The notes: a model not told the origin generated them from the sequence alone. Shown: positions 35,152 through 46,729, counted from the first letter of the stretch. The stretch: DNA of 64,000 nucleotides from Amoebophrya sp. A120 (GCA_905178155.1 CAJINV010000001.1:11949832-12013831), one strand, 5' to 3'. Translations and numbers: made by a program.

Positions 35152-38100
35152 ATGCCGAAGGTTTTTTGCGCGCAGTGCGAGAAGCAGATCAAGGGCCGCT
35201 ACTTCCAAAACAAGGAAGGCGCCTCCTTGTGCCGCGACTGCGCCGAGGGGAATGCGGGGTCTTGCTTCGTGTGCGGCGAAACCATGCTGGGCTCTTCGAA
35301 GGGGTTGAAGATCGACGGCAAGCCCATCCACCGGGAGTGTTTCAACTGCGTCGATTGCCAGGAGCCGATCGGGGAGTCCGGGTTTCAGATGAAGGCCCGA
35401 TTGTGTGTGGACGAGTCGAGACGGGAGCTGTTCACGGATAAGGACCTCGTCTGCTCCAAGTGCGCCAAAAAGTTTAGGAAAGCGGAGAAAGCCTTGCGGG
35501 ATCAAGAGCACCCCGGAGAGGAATTGCCCGAGGAGCCGCCGGTACCCGAGGGCGGGGAAATGATGCACGAAAAGCGGATGAGCCTGCAGCTGCAAGAAAT
35601 GAACGAGGCGGTGATGCTGGCGGCGGGAAACGCCAATGCGCGACCAGTATCCGGAGTGTCCGAGGAGGCGGGCGATGCTGATGCTGCGCCTGAGCCCGCG
35701 CCGGCCCGCCCTCGGGGTGTGAGCCACCAGAAGCGTGACCGCGCAAGCGGAGTTTCAGAGGAAAGAAAATCAGTCTCCCGGGTAAGCCAGCGGCTAGAGG
35801 CAATGAATGAAGCAGTAGTGATGGCCGCTGGAAACCCGAACGCACGGCCAGTATCTGGAGCTTCAGAGGAGGCAGACGCAGACCCCGCTCCTCAGGCGAG
35901 AAAGTCAACGACGAAAAGGTGTTTACTGTGTGATGTTTTTGTGTTAATAAACAAGTCAGTGCATTTTTCTCTTGTTTTCGCTAGATGCGACTTCATGATA
36001 GATTGATTCTATCGTACGCAGGTGTTGAACGCCAGTGAGCAGTACTTACTTGTGTTTGAGTCCATGAAATGAATTCCAACAACTGTCCACAGTTATTACG
36101 AGGCTGGCGCGGCCGCCAGGAAGAGCAGTAAACTAGCCGCAAGTGTACCCAGCCAAGACGAGGAAAGGCTTTCCGGCAAGCTTCGCGCGATGCAAGAAGC
36201 CGTGATCACTGCAACGCCGCCACCGGCGAGCCAGGAATATCCGGATGTGGACTTTGACCACCGTGCGTCAGGCGCGGCATCGAGGGCATCGCGGAAAAGT
36301 AAGCAGTCGCAGTCGACCGTCAACACCTACACAGAACTACCTTATCCAGGCAGCGCTGAATCCACCAACTACAATCCCCCGTCGCGACCGTCCACCCGTC
36401 CGTCCCACGCTTCGGGCAAAGGAGGGAGTGTCAACAACATCGTGTGCGCGTTGTGCCAGAAGAAAATCAAAGAGGGCGATGAGACGTGCAAGACCGGCGC
36501 TGGCGTTGTCTTTCACAAAGCCTGCTTCACCTGCACCAAATGCAAGACCTCGATTTCCGGCTCTTTCGTCCGCGGGAAGGACGGGAAATTGATCTGTCAG
36601 AAGTGCGTCCCGGTGTGTGCGGGCTGCAAAAAGCCGCTGTCGGGCCAGGTGTTGGCCGTCGGTGATAAGGCCTACCACGTGTCGAACCCGGTCGACGGAA
36701 GCTGCTGCTTCAAGTGTCACAGGTAAGTACAACGGAATCTATTTCCCTCACGCCGGTGGTTTGTTTGGTTCTCCACTTCAGAATAGAAATAAAGTCATAC
36801 ATGATAGATAGGCATCGTGGCCCTGAGGTGGACGGTACGAAGGCAGTCATAGCTCTGACAAGGACAAAGTGACTCGACTGTGAGTGATTACTTACATTGG
36901 TTTCGACGAATCCTAAGATCTATCGTTTGATTTTAACAAAACAGCTGTTCCAAGTCCCTGCTCGCTGGTTACTTCGACGACCCGCAGGACGAAGACCGGA
37001 AACTGTGTGCCACCTGCTACGGCGGTGCGCTCGAGGACGAGGAGAACGCCAAGCACCAGGAGGAGGAGGCGCAGCAGCGGGAAAGCAACCAAAAGCTGGA
37101 GCTGTACAATGGCTGCGTTTGGTCCGATGGGTTCCGCGGCCGCAGCGCGGACGTCGCGAACTTGTTCTCCACGGCGGGAGCCGGTGTCGTAGAGGGAAAG
37201 ATGTGCCTCTCCTTCAACGAACAGGCTGGCGAGAGCGCGGCTGCGTTGAATGTGATCCAGCTGACGGATCCGACGAAAAATAGCAACGCCGTCGTGAATC
37301 TGGAATACCTCGTTCTCGCCGCTCAATTTTTCAGTGCGAATGATGATGCCGAGCCGATCTTCTCGCTGGACCCCTTCGACCCGGAAGACATGGGCGGGCC
37401 GTACCAGGTGAAGAAGTTTGTCCCGAAAACCATGGTGGAAAGCAGTTTCGGCGAGGTCATTTTCCAGGCGGACTACTTTTTGAAAAAAGCGTGTTTCGGA
37501 GAGATCGAAATGCCGGAAAGTTTCGGCGCCACATTGTTTGACATGCTGGACGAACACCCGCTGGACCACTCCGGCGTGCGGCAGTGGTTTGTGATTGAGA
37601 ACGCGTCCGTCTCGATCGGTCCCAACGGGGTGCTGGTCCCGGACTGCGAGCTCGCGGTTGAGGCACGGGAATTCCGATTCGACCAGAATAGTGGCCGCTA
37701 CCTCGACAAGCACGACTTTGACCGCGCCGAAGACGACATCGCGACCGTGCACGCACAAAAGTTCACCGAGCACATGGAGGACATCATGGCGGTGTCGCCA
37801 GAGCTGCAGGAATTGATGCAGGTATATAAAACTCGTAGATTGTTTTGTGTGTCATTGAATTGAACTGATATGTTTTGGATGGACCAACATTGTGCTATCA
37901 CGACAGACTGCAGAAGATTATAATGATGAATCACTTCATCTTCGGAAATTATCGACACAGGTTGCGAAAGCCATGGTTTTGGTAAAGTACCTTTGCACCA
38001 GCAAAAAGCTGAACGTTACGGGCCCCGCGCTGCGCTACGGGCCGAGGTCGGTCCTTGACGAGATCAACCGAGTACGAAAGCAGAACCGATTAGACAAGCT

Positions 38101-38320
38101 AGCGACGTACCAGATGAAGATTCCCACCCTGACGAAATACGCAAGCGTGACTGCCGTGCAGGAAGATTCGAAGAGAAACACAATAACGAAAAGCCAGGTG
38201 CACCAGACCGTCTTTGGCGGCATCGATCTGGAAATAGGAGAAATCGAGGAAATAGTACTGGCCGACCCGGTACCCACAACGGGTCAAAAAATCGCTTTTG
38301 CGTTTGCCACACATACATGA
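35152..38320 (+). CDS. LIM-domain protein with novel C-terminal domain
   Basis: Four exons (35152-35918, 36093-36722, 36945-37821, 37961-38320) join in phase to 877 aa with GT-AG introns. The N-terminus is a zinc-binding LIM-like module with CxxC/HxxC spacing (FCAQCEKQ, CRDC, CFVCGETM, HRECFNCVDC). Two diverged repeats with the core MNEAV-AAGN-NARPVSG-SEEA follow (about residues 143-245), with a third partial at exon 2. A second LIM pair lies at about 370-500 (VCALCQKK, HKACFTCTKC, CQKCVPVCAGC, CHRSCSK, CATC). Residues 510-780 form a globular region (SSFGEVIFQADYFLKKACFGE, RQWFVIENASV) that I cannot assign. Likely a protein-interaction or cytoskeletal scaffold; that role is inferred from LIM modules. 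Confidence 0.82.
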
Positions 38321-38529
38321 ATTATTTTTTTTTGGGGGGTCTTCGACTGCTCAGTGGGAGTCGTGTTTTTACGCTAGATACGGTTCTTCATATTTGACTT
38401 TTTTTGATGTTTATCACAACATACTTACATGAAGATGATCGTGAACCACGCGTATTTCGACCGAAAGGCACTGGCGAGCAAAACTGCTTGTATCGATCCC
38501 GCCACTTACTTTGGATGCCGACCCCGTGT

Positions 38530-38572
38530 CTCATTTCCAAGATACGCGAACTTCGCGATGTCTCGCAGTTTT
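38530..38572 (+). repeat. 43-bp direct repeat, left copy
   Basis: Begins CTCATTTCCAAGATA and contains CGAACTTCGCGATGTCT. It matches 39789-39831 with two mismatches. The pair brackets the minisatellite block. Confidence 0.85.
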
Positions 38573-39072
38573 CCAATAGGCCAGACCCGGCAGGCCCTTT
38601 TCGGTAGGTCGGTAGGTAGTTAAGTACGGATGCACCTCGGTGCATCATTTTCGAGTAAGTGACGGAAAGGACGAGAGTTCTTTGGAAAGGGCTAGCAGAT
38701 CCCTGGCAAGCTAATGCAAGGCGGCACGACTGGACCCGCATTCAAGGCGGGGGTCGTGCCATGGAAAATTTCTTTCGATCCCACCCACCCACCCGGTGCG
38801 CTGTTTCCTCGCGCCCACGTGGTATGCGTGGTGACAGAGGATACATATTTGGAGGGGCCTTGAGGCATCCTTGTAGGCTGTCTCTATGGTGAGGGACCGT
38901 GACGCCCTTGCCCTCTCTCCTCCGATCACGCCATAGGGCGCGTCGGGTTGATGGTTCAGATTGATAGGACGATAGGAACGAAGCGAAATAGGGCGATGCT
39001 GTGAACTAGATAGCATTGGCGTTAGCTACCTCGAGCGCGGTCGTAGTGTCTTTCCTCCCGTGGTTTTGCCCT

Positions 39073-39461
39073 CCTACCTACCTACCTTTATCGGGTTGGC
39101 CACAGTCATGCACGTCCCAGCGCGGGGCGAGGTACCCGACCTACCTACTACTATCGGCCGAGCTGCCACAGAGCATAGGTCTCGGGCCGCCCTACCTACC
39201 TACTAGTGACTAGCCTCCGTAGCTGGTGCGGATCACAGGGCGCCAATCTACCTACCTACGACTCGCCCTATCTCTTAGCAGGCGCCTTTCAACAATTCCC
39301 GACGTGCCCTACCTACCTACGTCCGCCCGGCGCCGCTAGCTCGCGCGGGTGGGTCAGAGATGATCTCCGGTCTGCCCTACCTACCTACTACCAGCGACTA
39401 GTAGTCGTTGTGTATGCGGGCCGCGCAGATAAGAGATCCCCGACCCGCCCGACCTACCTAC
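39073..39461. repeat. Interspersed CCTACCTAC minisatellite
   Basis: Seven blocks of (CCTA)n occur at about 39073, 39140, 39191, 39248, 39307, 39376 and 39453, spaced 51-77 bp by otherwise varied GC-rich sequence, often near ACTAG or TATCGG. Inverted GGTAGGTAG blocks lie at 38602-38620 and 39718-39729. Confidence 0.8.
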
Positions 39462-39788
39462 TATGGAGCGCGTCCGGGGGTTTGCGCCCCAGCTTTTGCA
39501 CAGGCGCCCAAGCTAGCCACCGTGGCTGTGGGCTTTCTATCTGGCCGGCGGGGGCCCAAGCTTCTGCAAAATAGGTGATTGGCGGGGCTTCCGCGGCCGA
39601 GGGCCGGCCTTCGGCCCCCGCCCCTGGCGCGCGCAGCAGAAAGAAGCGGCGGACACGACTGGGCATGGCCTTCTGCGTCGGTTGCAAATGTGTGGGCGGC
39701 ACTTTTTCGGTTTCTCAGTAGGTAGGTAGACAGTTGCGCCCCAGATCTCGCAGCAGACCAAGGCCTGGCGGAGCGTCAATCATCGTTG

Positions 39789-39831
39789 CTCATTTCCAAG
39801 ATAGGCGAACTTCGCGATGTCTAGCAGTTTT
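39789..39831 (+). repeat. 43-bp direct repeat, right copy
   Basis: Partner of 38530-38572 in the same orientation, with two mismatches. Confidence 0.85.
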
Positions 39832-41254
39832 CATACCGAAAAGCGACCGTTTCGAATGGTCTGCAACAAAAGTCCCAAGCTTGGTATAGTGCACGTCGAC
39901 GCGTGTTTGTTTCACAATTGGGAGCTGCTCCTTCGATTTGTACTTATTTCTGTTGATAGCAATTTGCCTTTTTTTTTTCAGTACTAGAAAGTCTAAGTTG
40001 CCTTTTATTTTTGCGATTTTGATGATGTCATGCGCGCGCGCCTGCACCCGCCACGTGCTCAGAAAGTGCCCCCAGCCATGATTTGATGCTTGCGCCCAAT
40101 ACAGAATTTGCAACACGCCCAGGCGCTTCTACTAGGGCATGCTAATTGATGATATCGTTACTTTTGTCTGCTCCGACGCCGAGAACCTCGTCGCGGTGCC
40201 GCGTCGAGTTCTCCGGACGCTTGAGTACTATATGAAAAATGCTGATAAATATGTTAGGAAAAAAAAAATGCGCTCGCGCCAGGCCCGCCCCTACAACGAT
40301 AATTATGCAGATTAATTTAGGAGAAGGAGAAAAAGAAACTACTACAATTCAGACAGCCGCCCGCCCGAATTGAGTTTTTCCTTGCAGCCAAAGCCATTGC
40401 CTCGCGCCATCCGCCTGAAGCTGCAGCCGAGCCCTGCCCATTGCGCGTAAGAAAATAAATTGCGCCGAATGTTGTGAGCTGTCTTCACGCGCCCGATGCA
40501 GCTATGTGCATCTTTTTTCACACTTTGAAATTTGAAAGCTTTTTTCGTGCAGCTACTAGATGAACGGTACGTACTTACTTACTTCTCGTTCTCCTCCTGA
40601 GGTACAGGAGAAATCGGTGCTTGATGGTACGTGCATGATTTTCGCTCGGTCTGAAAATATAATGTTTCGCCGGCGTCCACCGACCTCGTTCATGCTTCGC
40701 TCGTCCGAGTTTGGGTTGCGTCGGTTCTTTCGTTCAAGAATTCCTAAACCACTTCGTGTCTACGTATCTGTAGCGAACCAAAAAAACAAAAATAAAAAGT
40801 CTGCAGCGGCTCGTTCTACCGTTACAAAAAGATCCACTTGTTTCACCTCACTATTCGTGCTGAATGTTCTCCGCCTCATCGTCCCTCCTTCTTGTTCCAA
40901 AACAGTGCCTGTGGCCTACGGAAAGCGAAGAAATACCCGTTCCTATCTCACATGTAGCTTTTTAGACACAATAAAATTACGGTTGGTGAGTGATCCGCCA
41001 GTGGCGGTGTGTTGTCTTCAGATTGATGATCACGCATGGGAATAACCATGTGTACATGCAACAGCACGAACTGAAGACGCCTGCTACGGATGAATGATTT
41101 CCCCTGAGGACCGCCATGATCGGACATCCTGATCCTGATCCTGCTCTTCCTCTTTCGCTTTAGTTACTGTGTCCCATTAAGATGTGATACATAGTAGAGG
41201 GAACTTGTCTCCAGTCTTCTGTTCCCATTAAAAAAGCTGCGTGTGGCATCAAAA

Positions 41255-44200
41255 ATGTTCGATTTCGCGGCGAAGTTTTTTGGGAACACGCTGGACGCCA
41301 AGGAGGTGGTGGAACAGCAGAAAGTGGATGAGAAGAACGCACAGGAGGTGTCGAATCCGCAGGTGGAGAAGCACACGACGCTGTTTGTCGGTACCGGTGG
41401 GACGAAAACGAACGCGAACGGGGTCGTGGTGAATGCGATCCAGGGCAAGGTGGGCTTCATCGAGGTTCGCCTGTTCGAGATAATCGACAGTCCCATGCAG
41501 GAGCTGTTCGTGGACTTCGCGACGATGCAGCGCCCCGTCGACTTTAGCGGCAGCCCGACTTGGGTTGTTGGGAACATGGCGCGCACGAGGCTAATTAGGG
41601 GAAAAAATTTGGGACGGATACAGATGAAGCCGGATAAGCTTTTACTTTGCATCCCGGTGGAAGGCTATGCGCTCCTCCGCGTCCGTTTGTGGAGCGCGAA
41701 CTACTTGTACATAGGCCAAACGACGATATTATTCTACCGCGGGTTCCAGGTCTCTACGGGCGAGCCGATAAGCGGGGTGAAGGGGTACCTGTGCACCGAG
41801 TCCGCGTGTGACGGGATTCCGTCGGAATTCAGCTTACCGGAAAACCCGCGTATCGTGGTGGAAGACTACTTAACCGACCGCGCCAATGCGGCAAACCCGC
41901 GGGCCCGCGCGGAGGGAGGCCGTCCGCCGAGACCAGAGTCGCTCATTGATTTTATCGAGGGAACTGATGATGATGCGAGGGTGACTAGGCAGACGAATCG
42001 CACGTCACGACCTCGGCAAGAACAAACCTCAGGACGAGTAACAGAGGAGTACAATCTGCCCATGCGGGGACAGGACAGCATTTCGATCATGTTGAGCCAA
42101 GAAGACGAGAGGCACATAGCAGAAGCAGTGCAAGAAGATGTTGACAGTGAGGAAAATAACGACCCCAGCCTTCGTGCATCCTCATGCCGAATCGTGGAAA
42201 ATAAACCGAAACTGACCGCGTTGCCCAGCCAAAAAACCCTGCCGGATCACGTGCTAGGGCACACGAAGTCCGGCATATTGGAAGGCGGAATAGAATCCAC
42301 CGAAGATCTCGCGCCGGCCGCAAAACCTATCTCCGAGGGCGTGAAGCCGGGCGCGATACCGAGTTTAGAGATCTCGTCCGGGGCAATGCTGGAGGGAGAT
42401 GACGATTCCGACGGGTTGGAGGACGCGGACGAGGCGGACTTCGACCTGTTTCTGGATCAAGAAGAGCACGACGATCTGTACAATCTGACGTCGGAGAATT
42501 TCGGGGACATCCTCGATCCCTCGTCTGGCAGCGACGCGCGGTTCAATGACTTGGCCGAGATGTTCAAACTTCCCTCTTCGAGCACCGACATGGACGAGGC
42601 GCGGGCGAATTACAGCCGCTTGTGGGAGGAAATTTCCTACTGGCGTGACCAACAACTGCAGAAGCGACGCGCGCCGACGATGTACCGCATCGCCTGTCTG
42701 GGCGGCGGTGTTTGCGGGCTGAGCCTGCAAATCCGGCCGATCCTCGCGCAGGCGAACGCGGCGAGTGACCGCTTGGACGCGCAGGACTTTTTCGTGTTGC
42801 TGCCCGAAACCATGAAGAAGGGCCGAATGATTGTACGGGACGACGCCTTCGAGAGGCTGATGCAAGAAGTCCTCGCGGACCGTTTTGCGCGGCAACCGAT
42901 TGAGACCGGTTTTAACGTTGCTGTGAAAACCGAGGCGGTGGGTGGCGAGAATGAGAAACCAAAACCGGCGGCGGCAGAAGGTGAGGCACTGCCTCAGGAG
43001 ATGAGAAGTAGTAGAGTCAGTGCTGATGCTGCGGGTGTTGATGTTGTGGCCGCCTCTGGTGCTCGTGCATTGTCATCATCATCATCCACCGCAGTTGTGC
43101 ATCCGCTGATGAAAGAACCCAAATCTTCTGCGCCCGGAGCGCCACCACAGCGGAAATCTCAGCAACCAGGAGCTGTTGCGAAGGGGACGATTATCAGCGG
43201 ACCCTCGCCTGCGCAGGCTGGTTTGACCGGCTTGACTGTGTTAAGTCGCGAGATCGACGGCAGCCTCAGCAGCGCTTCGAACGCTGAAAGTGCCACGTCT
43301 AGCTTGGAGTTTCGCCCACCAAATCGACTCAACGGAAGCAACATTAAGGGACAGAACAACTACAGAAATAACGACGGAATGATCCTCGCACCGGTCGACC
43401 GTGAAGCTTTCGGTAGTGGTACTGGCACACAACGCCGCAGCACGCCTCTCTCGTCGGGGGAATTCATCACAGCGGAGTCTGGTGGCTCCGCTATTTCCTT
43501 TCTAGATGCTCAGCCACGCGCGCGTCGCCCTACTAGGGCAGCTGAGGGGGAGGGGACGAAGAAAAGAGAGCTCGCACAAATGAAGGCAAACGACGCGACG
43601 AAACTGGGTCGCGAATACGACGAGGGTTTAGACACTTTGAGGAACCGCGGTTGCCCGCAATCACTGCTCTCTTTGGATGCGGTGGAGTTCGCGATCCGGC
43701 GAACGGCGACCACGAATTTAACTGGGGTGCAACTACTCACCTTTGCAACCAACGCCTACCACTTCTTGCCGCACTTGACGCCCTACGCGAAGTTTCGCGT
43801 GTTCGAGATCGCACTGGATCTGCAATTTTTTCCCGTTGCCAAGTTGATATTGCTGAAGACGAGGACGTTCCCGGAGCTTATGCGGCTCAAGTACCTGATC
43901 GACACGGGGGGAAAGCGGAACCTGATCAGCAGCATCGACCTGCTGGACGACCCGACGAAGATCCTCGTGCGACATTTCCGCGTCACGGCGCGAAAGTACT
44001 GCACCGGGCTCTTCGGCGACAAGGGCTTGAAAGTCAAGAAGGGCGGAACGCACGTCCGCATTCTCCCGCAGTTCAATACTGTGTTAGATTCCGCGATTCG
44101 GAAATGGTCAAGGACCGCGCCAACGCACCCGAACGGCTCGATCAAAAGCGAAGATCGGACCCGGGTGCTGGCGCAGCACTTGGAGAAGCGCAGGATTCAG

Positions 44201-46729
44201 GATTCCTTGCTAGACACCGACTCGGAAGAGGAGGACGTGGTCGCCAATGCGATGATTCCCGCCTGTCGGGACTGCGAAGTGGTGATGCAGCAAAAGGCGG
44301 AGGAGCTGGATGTGAAGACCGTCCGGACGAGGCATTTGAAGCAAACCTTCAAGACCGGCTGGAAGGGCCTCAAGGGCTTTTTCAAAACGAAAAAAGATGA
44401 CGGGACCAGAACCGAGGGACTGCAGGAGGGGTCGGCTCTTGCGATGCCCTCGGGAGATGAAGTAGTCGAAAGTAACTATGACGTCGTGGACGCCAAGGCG
44501 TCCCCGCAGCGAGTTTCGTTATCTTTGACGAAGGAAGAGAAGAAGTTGCTCAGGAAAGCGACGAGAGAGGCGCTGAAGAAGAGGGTTCGAGACGAAAACA
44601 ACATTTATCCGGCGGCGGAGGGCGAAGCAGCCCCTGCCCCGGCGAGCATCAAGCCGGGAGACGCGAGCGAGAGCTCCCGAGACGTCGACAAGCGGACGGA
44701 GGATGCGCTCGCATTTTTGTTGGATGACGAGGCGATGGGGATGGGTCTAACTTCCCAGCTGGATGAGCTGAACATCGACGAAAAGGCAAAAGAACAGATC
44801 AAACAAAAACTGCGGCAGGACATCCAGAAGCACAGCCGGCCCAGCACGAGGCCGGCACTGACACAGTACGAAAAACCGCAGCCGAAACTGCTGAACAACG
44901 TTATTCTGAAATCGGGCGAGGTGATCCTGCTCCGGAACCGGAGTTTGATCTGCGATTTGGTGAAGACCTACTGCTTTCGCCAGGTCATTTCGGACATCGA
45001 CCAGACGTTTCTCATCACTCCGCACGGCATCAACGGGCCGGAGATGCCCCTCGGCACGGTGCCGGGCTGTCGCACGCTGTACAACATGCTCGCACCCATG
45101 ACCGTGTTTCTCAGCATCCGACCCGACTTGGACATGATGGCGCAGCACACGCGGCTAAACCTGCAGGAAAACGCGAAGCTATACGGTGGGGACTACGGTT
45201 TGTTACTCGCGGGCAATGCCACGTCTGTCACAAACTACCTCGCCGGAAACAACATGCAGAACGGCGTGCGGAAATTTGAGGTTTTCCGCAAGCACCTGCG
45301 TGCGTACCCGGAAAGCGATTTTTTCCTCTTTGGCGACTCGGGCGAGGGCGATCTGAGGTTGATGCAGGAGTGCGGTTTACTGGAAAGAAGGTCCCTTGCC
45401 TCCCGCCGGTTTCGAAACCAACGAAAGCGTGGCGCGGAGGCGGTGCGGATGAAGGTCGACCACCACCTGTCGAGGAAAAATTGTTACCAGAGGTTGGATA
45501 TTTCGAAAGCGTTGTCTCGGACGAATTACGTGCGTCCGGAGAGCCCGAAGACGGTGGGAACGAGTGGTACTAGCTCCAGACCCAGTACTAGGCAAGTTTC
45601 GGGGCCCACCGGTGCAATGACCTACCAGGTGGGCGAGGCGCCGCCGGAAAACTATCTGCCCGCCGGAGTGCAAAGGAAACAAAGAGCAGACCGGGAGAAG
45701 GACATGAGGGAAAAACAGGAGGCAGCTGCGAAGCAGGACCGAGAACGGAGAACAAAGAAAACACAGGTAATAGAGCAAAATGAAGATCCGGGGTTTTTCG
45801 AAAGCATTTTCGGAGCTACCAGCTACAGGAACGAAAAAGAACAGCCGAGACATCCCGAAAACAGGATGAAGAAGCGTGTGCGAGGGGAGGGACAGGCGGA
45901 TGCCAGTCCAGCCGCATCGGACAACGAGTTCTCGCAATCTAGTTCAGACCCTGCGGAAGTAGATGATCAAATAGATTCCGAAACTGTTCCCGAGAACTAC
46001 AGCAGCGAGCTCTCCTCCGCGCTGAACAGCGACGAGTCTGCCGCTCGAAACAGGAGACAAAACCTGAAACTACCGGAAGGGGAAGCCTACGGTGACTCCG
46101 GCCGCATGTCTGCGCGGCCGACACCTGGCTCGAGGCGCGCGCAGGGCGGCACCGTTCGTGTGGGCGACAGCACGCGGCTGCCGGAAAGACGCGAGTTCTG
46201 GGACGAGGAGCCAGAAGAGATCGACCGAAGCGAGCAAACTCAGCTGGCCCAACCAGATTCGTTCCAGGAAGTGATCGATCGCCGGCCGGCCCGACGGAGG
46301 CTGCATTTCTTTATCCGCGACGTGACGGAGCCGAGCGGCGTGCGACGAATCACCCCGATGAAGGAACGGGCTCGGCTGTTTGAGGAAAGCCACGTCCTTG
46401 TCGTGAACAATTCCATCGAGGCGGCGTTGTACTGCTACGAACACTTGCGGATTCTGTCCAAGCCGCAGCTGCGGAAAATCGCGGTGGACACTCTGAATGA
46501 ACTGGTCGACCGCGACTGGGTCAAGTTTCTCGACGGCGCCGACGGTCCGCAAAACACGGCGGTGCGACAAGCACGCGTGGCGGAGTTCCAAACGGTTTTG
46601 CGCAAAGTGAACAATGTGCTCACCGACGGGGAGCTGATACGGGCGATGACAACCGACGGGCAATGGCGAGGCGAGAAGGCCGTGCCCATGCAGGAACTAG
46701 ACAGACTGTTGGCAAAGCCGAGGAAGTGA
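41255..46729 (+). CDS. Giant protein with HAD/APP1-like phosphatase domain
   Basis: One uninterrupted 1824-codon exon from the first ATG (41255) to TGA. The first 200 residues are beta-rich and C2-like in feel. Long acidic and Ser/Ala-rich linkers follow. A helical segment lies at about 820-900 (AYHFLPHLTPYAKFRVFEIA). The clearest domain, about 1225-1370, has ISDIDQTFLIT (DxDxT nucleophile motif), a VPGC turn, FLSIRPD (motif II-like) and FFLFGDSGEGD (motif IV-like acidic pair). This matches HAD phosphatases of the APP1/DUF2183 or lipin-like type acting on phosphatidate, and related protist proteins. A final helical domain (about 1690-1824) reads LVVNNSIEAALYCYEHLR onward. Catalysis is plausible because the DxDxT acids are intact; the lipid substrate is inferred. 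The lack of introns over 5.5 kb contrasts with its neighbours. Confidence 0.75.
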   Translation: MFDFAAKFFGNTLDAKEVVEQQKVDEKNAQEVSNPQVEKHTTLFVGTGGTKTNANGVVVNAIQGKVGFIEVRLFEIIDSPMQELFVDFATMQRPVDFSGSPTWVVGNMARTRLIRGKNLGRIQMKPDKLLLCIPVEGYALLRVRLWSANYLYIGQTTILFYRGFQVSTGEPISGVKGYLCTESACDGIPSEFSLPENPRIVVEDYLTDRANAANPRARAEGGRPPRPESLIDFIEGTDDDARVTRQTNRTSRPRQEQTSGRVTEEYNLPMRGQDSISIMLSQEDERHIAEAVQEDVDSEENNDPSLRASSCRIVENKPKLTALPSQKTLPDHVLGHTKSGILEGGIESTEDLAPAAKPISEGVKPGAIPSLEISSGAMLEGDDDSDGLEDADEADFDLFLDQEEHDDLYNLTSENFGDILDPSSGSDARFNDLAEMFKLPSSSTDMDEARANYSRLWEEISYWRDQQLQKRRAPTMYRIACLGGGVCGLSLQIRPILAQANAASDRLDAQDFFVLLPETMKKGRMIVRDDAFERLMQEVLADRFARQPIETGFNVAVKTEAVGGENEKPKPAAAEGEALPQEMRSSRVSADAAGVDVVAASGARALSSSSSTAVVHPLMKEPKSSAPGAPPQRKSQQPGAVAKGTIISGPSPAQAGLTGLTVLSREIDGSLSSASNAESATSSLEFRPPNRLNGSNIKGQNNYRNNDGMILAPVDREAFGSGTGTQRRSTPLSSGEFITAESGGSAISFLDAQPRARRPTRAAEGEGTKKRELAQMKANDATKLGREYDEGLDTLRNRGCPQSLLSLDAVEFAIRRTATTNLTGVQLLTFATNAYHFLPHLTPYAKFRVFEIALDLQFFPVAKLILLKTRTFPELMRLKYLIDTGGKRNLISSIDLLDDPTKILVRHFRVTARKYCTGLFGDKGLKVKKGGTHVRILPQFNTVLDSAIRKWSRTAPTHPNGSIKSEDRTRVLAQHLEKRRIQDSLLDTDSEEEDVVANAMIPACRDCEVVMQQKAEELDVKTVRTRHLKQTFKTGWKGLKGFFKTKKDDGTRTEGLQEGSALAMPSGDEVVESNYDVVDAKASPQRVSLSLTKEEKKLLRKATREALKKRVRDENNIYPAAEGEAAPAPASIKPGDASESSRDVDKRTEDALAFLLDDEAMGMGLTSQLDELNIDEKAKEQIKQKLRQDIQKHSRPSTRPALTQYEKPQPKLLNNVILKSGEVILLRNRSLICDLVKTYCFRQVISDIDQTFLITPHGINGPEMPLGTVPGCRTLYNMLAPMTVFLSIRPDLDMMAQHTRLNLQENAKLYGGDYGLLLAGNATSVTNYLAGNNMQNGVRKFEVFRKHLRAYPESDFFLFGDSGEGDLRLMQECGLLERRSLASRRFRNQRKRGAEAVRMKVDHHLSRKNCYQRLDISKALSRTNYVRPESPKTVGTSGTSSRPSTRQVSGPTGAMTYQVGEAPPENYLPAGVQRKQRADREKDMREKQEAAAKQDRERRTKKTQVIEQNEDPGFFESIFGATSYRNEKEQPRHPENRMKKRVRGEGQADASPAASDNEFSQSSSDPAEVDDQIDSETVPENYSSELSSALNSDESAARNRRQNLKLPEGEAYGDSGRMSARPTPGSRRAQGGTVRVGDSTRLPERREFWDEEPEEIDRSEQTQLAQPDSFQEVIDRRPARRRLHFFIRDVTEPSGVRRITPMKERARLFEESHVLVVNNSIEAALYCYEHLRILSKPQLRKIAVDTLNELVDRDWVKFLDGADGPQNTAVRQARVAEFQTVLRKVNNVLTDGELIRAMTTDGQWRGEKAVPMQELDRLLAKPRK

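Larger units (their letters stand above)
38321..41254. other. Repeat-rich, locally GC-rich spacer
   Basis: A 2.9-kb gene-free region. It holds a 43-bp direct repeat pair 1.26 kb apart, a CCTACCTAC interspersed minisatellite, and a very GC-rich patch at about 39470-39660 with the palindromic core GGCCGAGGGCCGGCCTTCGG. AT-rich DNA follows. A 161-codon ORF at 40560-41045 shows no motif. Confidence 0.6.

Noticed and set aside
40560-41045. 161-codon + strand ORF upstream of the giant gene
   Set aside because: No recognisable domain, Ser/Arg-rich chance composition and no splice support.
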